Source of the DNA: Pardosa pseudoannulata
Taxonomy: Eukaryota; Arthropoda; Arachnida; Araneae; Lycosidae
Assembly (NCBI GenBank): GCA_032207245.1
Contig: CM063499.1
Span: 80,461,751-80,525,750 of the forward strand
Length of the DNA stretch: 64,000 nt
Direction of reading: 5' to 3'
Positions 55,201 to 58,200 of this stretch are shown in pieces. The notes under the pieces were generated by a model, which saw nothing but the letters and a program-made list of their open reading frames with translations, had not been told where the DNA came from and did no database searches. Numbering within the stretch: position 1 is the first letter of the stretch; each line of letters starts with the position of its first letter. The position numbers and the translations under genes are program-made.

Positions 55201-58200
55201 TGTTGATGCATGCTGAAGTTGCAGGTATCAGTATAAAAGCTCAGACTAAGTTTAGTTCTTTAAACTATTTCATTGAATGTTTCAATATCTTTACTGATAA
55301 TGCATTGGATGAACTTGAATCAGAGTTTAATCTTTACCAAATGGACAAATTTAGCGAGGAAATTCTAAACTGTGAACGCTCAGATACAGCTTGGTAGAAA
55401 ATCAGTTGTTTAAGAGATCACAATGCAACAATCAAATACAAAGTTTTACCAAAAATAATGCTAAATATATTGCTGTTTCCACACAGCAATGCTGCTTGTG
55501 AAAGAGTTTTCAGTACTGTGCAGAAAAACGAAACTGAATTTAGGTCAAATTTGGGAAGACAAACTCTAGAATCTCTGATGATAGAGAAATGTGAATATTT
55601 TAATCAAGGTCAATGTTGTTATAAGAAGAATTTTGCTGAAAAAGAACTTTTTAAAGCTAAAAATCTACTTATACATTGTTAAATGCATAAATTTTAATTT
55701 ACCTTTAGTAGTATGTTAATTTTTAATTATTTAATTTGCACAGAAATTAATAAAATACATAATTATATATAATTTGTTTTATTATGTATGTAAATTGTAT
55801 ACGCGTTTACTTTGTGGGTAGCATGTTAAATTTTAAAACTGCGCTGTTGCTCCGGACAGAGTTGATTGAATGTTATCATGTCTGATATACATATGTACTT
55901 TGAGGCACATTCTGTTTAGTTGGGGAAAAAAAAGCACTTATTTTATTCAATAAAATATCAAAATAACACTATTGTGCTGCTGCTATCTATGGTTAACTGA
56001 ATAGGGTAATGTTTGTTAATTTATATAACGACATATTTTACAGTGGAGATTTTAAAGTGATCAGTTTGGAAGAATGGCTATGCAAAATTTGGTGAACTTA
56101 CAACAAACTTTAGGGATTTGTATTAAGAACAAATGTACATACATACTCACTTATAGATAAAAATTCCTTTTATTTTTCCAGCATTTAGTTCCATGAGCAT
56201 ACTATATAATAGAATTATTGCTGTATGTAAAAAGTATGCTTGTAGCATACACAAGCTATATGCTACGTAGGTCATAGTATCCTTGAAATCCTGGAGAAAA
56301 AGTGACTAAACAAGACAGGCTATAAAATCTCAATAGGAGTATAAAGTTTCGTGCTCAAAGTGACAAACTAAAATATACTTCAAATATTTGTGCATTAGAA
56401 GTTTATATTTAGGGGGGAGGAGTGTATGCTGTTTAATTTGAAATTCATTATGAAACACTGTTCAAAGTCTGCTAACTCTCATGTTAATCAAACAATTACT
56501 TTGTAGTTTGCATTTTAGGGTGGGGAATTCAGCTATTTATATTGAAGTTCATGATGAAACATTGACCAAAAACATGCACATTTCTGTTGTTAATCAATTA
56601 ATTACTCTGTTTACATTTTAGGGTGCGGAATTCTATTTACAAACATGCCAACTATTCCAGAGAGAAATTAATAACTCTGGAAAATAGCAAAACTTTTGAA
56701 CAACCAAATGATCACAATTCAGCATTAAAATACAAAATTTTGCTAAAAATAATACTGAATATATCACTCTTTCCACACAGTAAATTACGCCGAACGATGA
56801 CCTATTGGTTAGGGTGCTGGCCTTCTGTACTGCAGTTCATGGGTTCGAATCCCACAGTGGCATGGATGTTCATAGCCATTCGGAATCAACTTTAAGCTGT
56901 AGGTCCCAGTCTCATTAGCCCTCTTATTGCAAAAAGTAGGCCGTGGCACTCGAAATTACACAGTAATTCTGCATGTGAAAGTTTTCAGTACTGTTTGGGG
57001 AAAAACCAAACGTTTGGTTTTCAATCAAATTTGAATAGGCAAATTCTAGAGTCCCTAATGATAGAAAATGTAATGCTAAAAAAGCTACTTACATATTGTT
57101 AAAGGCATACATTTTAATTTCCCTTTTATAATTTACTACTGTGTGTTTATTTTTAATTTAATTTGTTCAGTTTTAATTTAGAAACCAATAACATATGTAA
57201 TTATGTATAATTTGGTGGTAGTATGTTGAATTTTGAAACAGCACTGTTGCTCTTGAATGAGATGCCTGAATGTTAGCATGTGTGTATTTATAGTGAAGTT
57301 CATGATGAAACATTGACCAAGGACGTGCACATCTCTCTTGTTAATCAAATAATTACTCCATTTACATTTTAGGGTGGAGAATTCTATTTACAAACATGCG
57401 AACTACTCCAGAGTTTCTCCAGCAAAGTGACAGAAATTAATAACTCTGGAAAATAGCAAAACTTTTGAACAACCAAAAGATCACAATTCAGCATTAAAAT
57501 ACAAAATTTTGCTAAAAATAATACTGAATATATCACTCTTTCCACACAGTAAATTATGCTGAACAATGGCTTATTGGTTAGGGTGCTGGCCTTCTGTACC
57601 GGAGTTCTTGGGTTCGAATCCCACAGTGGCATGGATGTTCGTAGCCATTCGGAATTGACTTTAAGCTGTAGGTCCCGGTCTCATTAGCTCTCGTGTTGCA
57701 AAAAGTAGACCATAGCACTTCAAACCAAACCAAATCACATAGTAATTCTGCATGTGAAAGTTTTCAGTACTTTGTGAAAAAAAACCAAACGTTTGGTTTT
57801 CAGTCAAATTTGAATGGGCAAATTCTAGAGTTCCTAATGATAGAAAATGTAAATATTTAAATCAAGGTCAATATTGTTACAAGAAAAACCTTCCTGAAAT
57901 TAAGTTGTTGAAGCTAAAAAAGCTACTTACATATTGTTAAAGGCATACATTTTAATTTACTTTTTATAATTTACTAGCAAGTGTGCCCGTGCTTCGCTAC
58001 GATGAACTTAATTTATTACTTTTACACAAAGATCTTTCTTTTCCTACCTAACTCTCTAAATTCGTCACAGCACAGAAATGTTGACATATTTATATATTTC
58101 TATTATAAGCGTATTATAACAATATTCAGTGTTTATACTACTGTATTACTACTGTACATTGATTAGAAAGGTTAATAGATCTTGACGTATTAGGTGGTAG

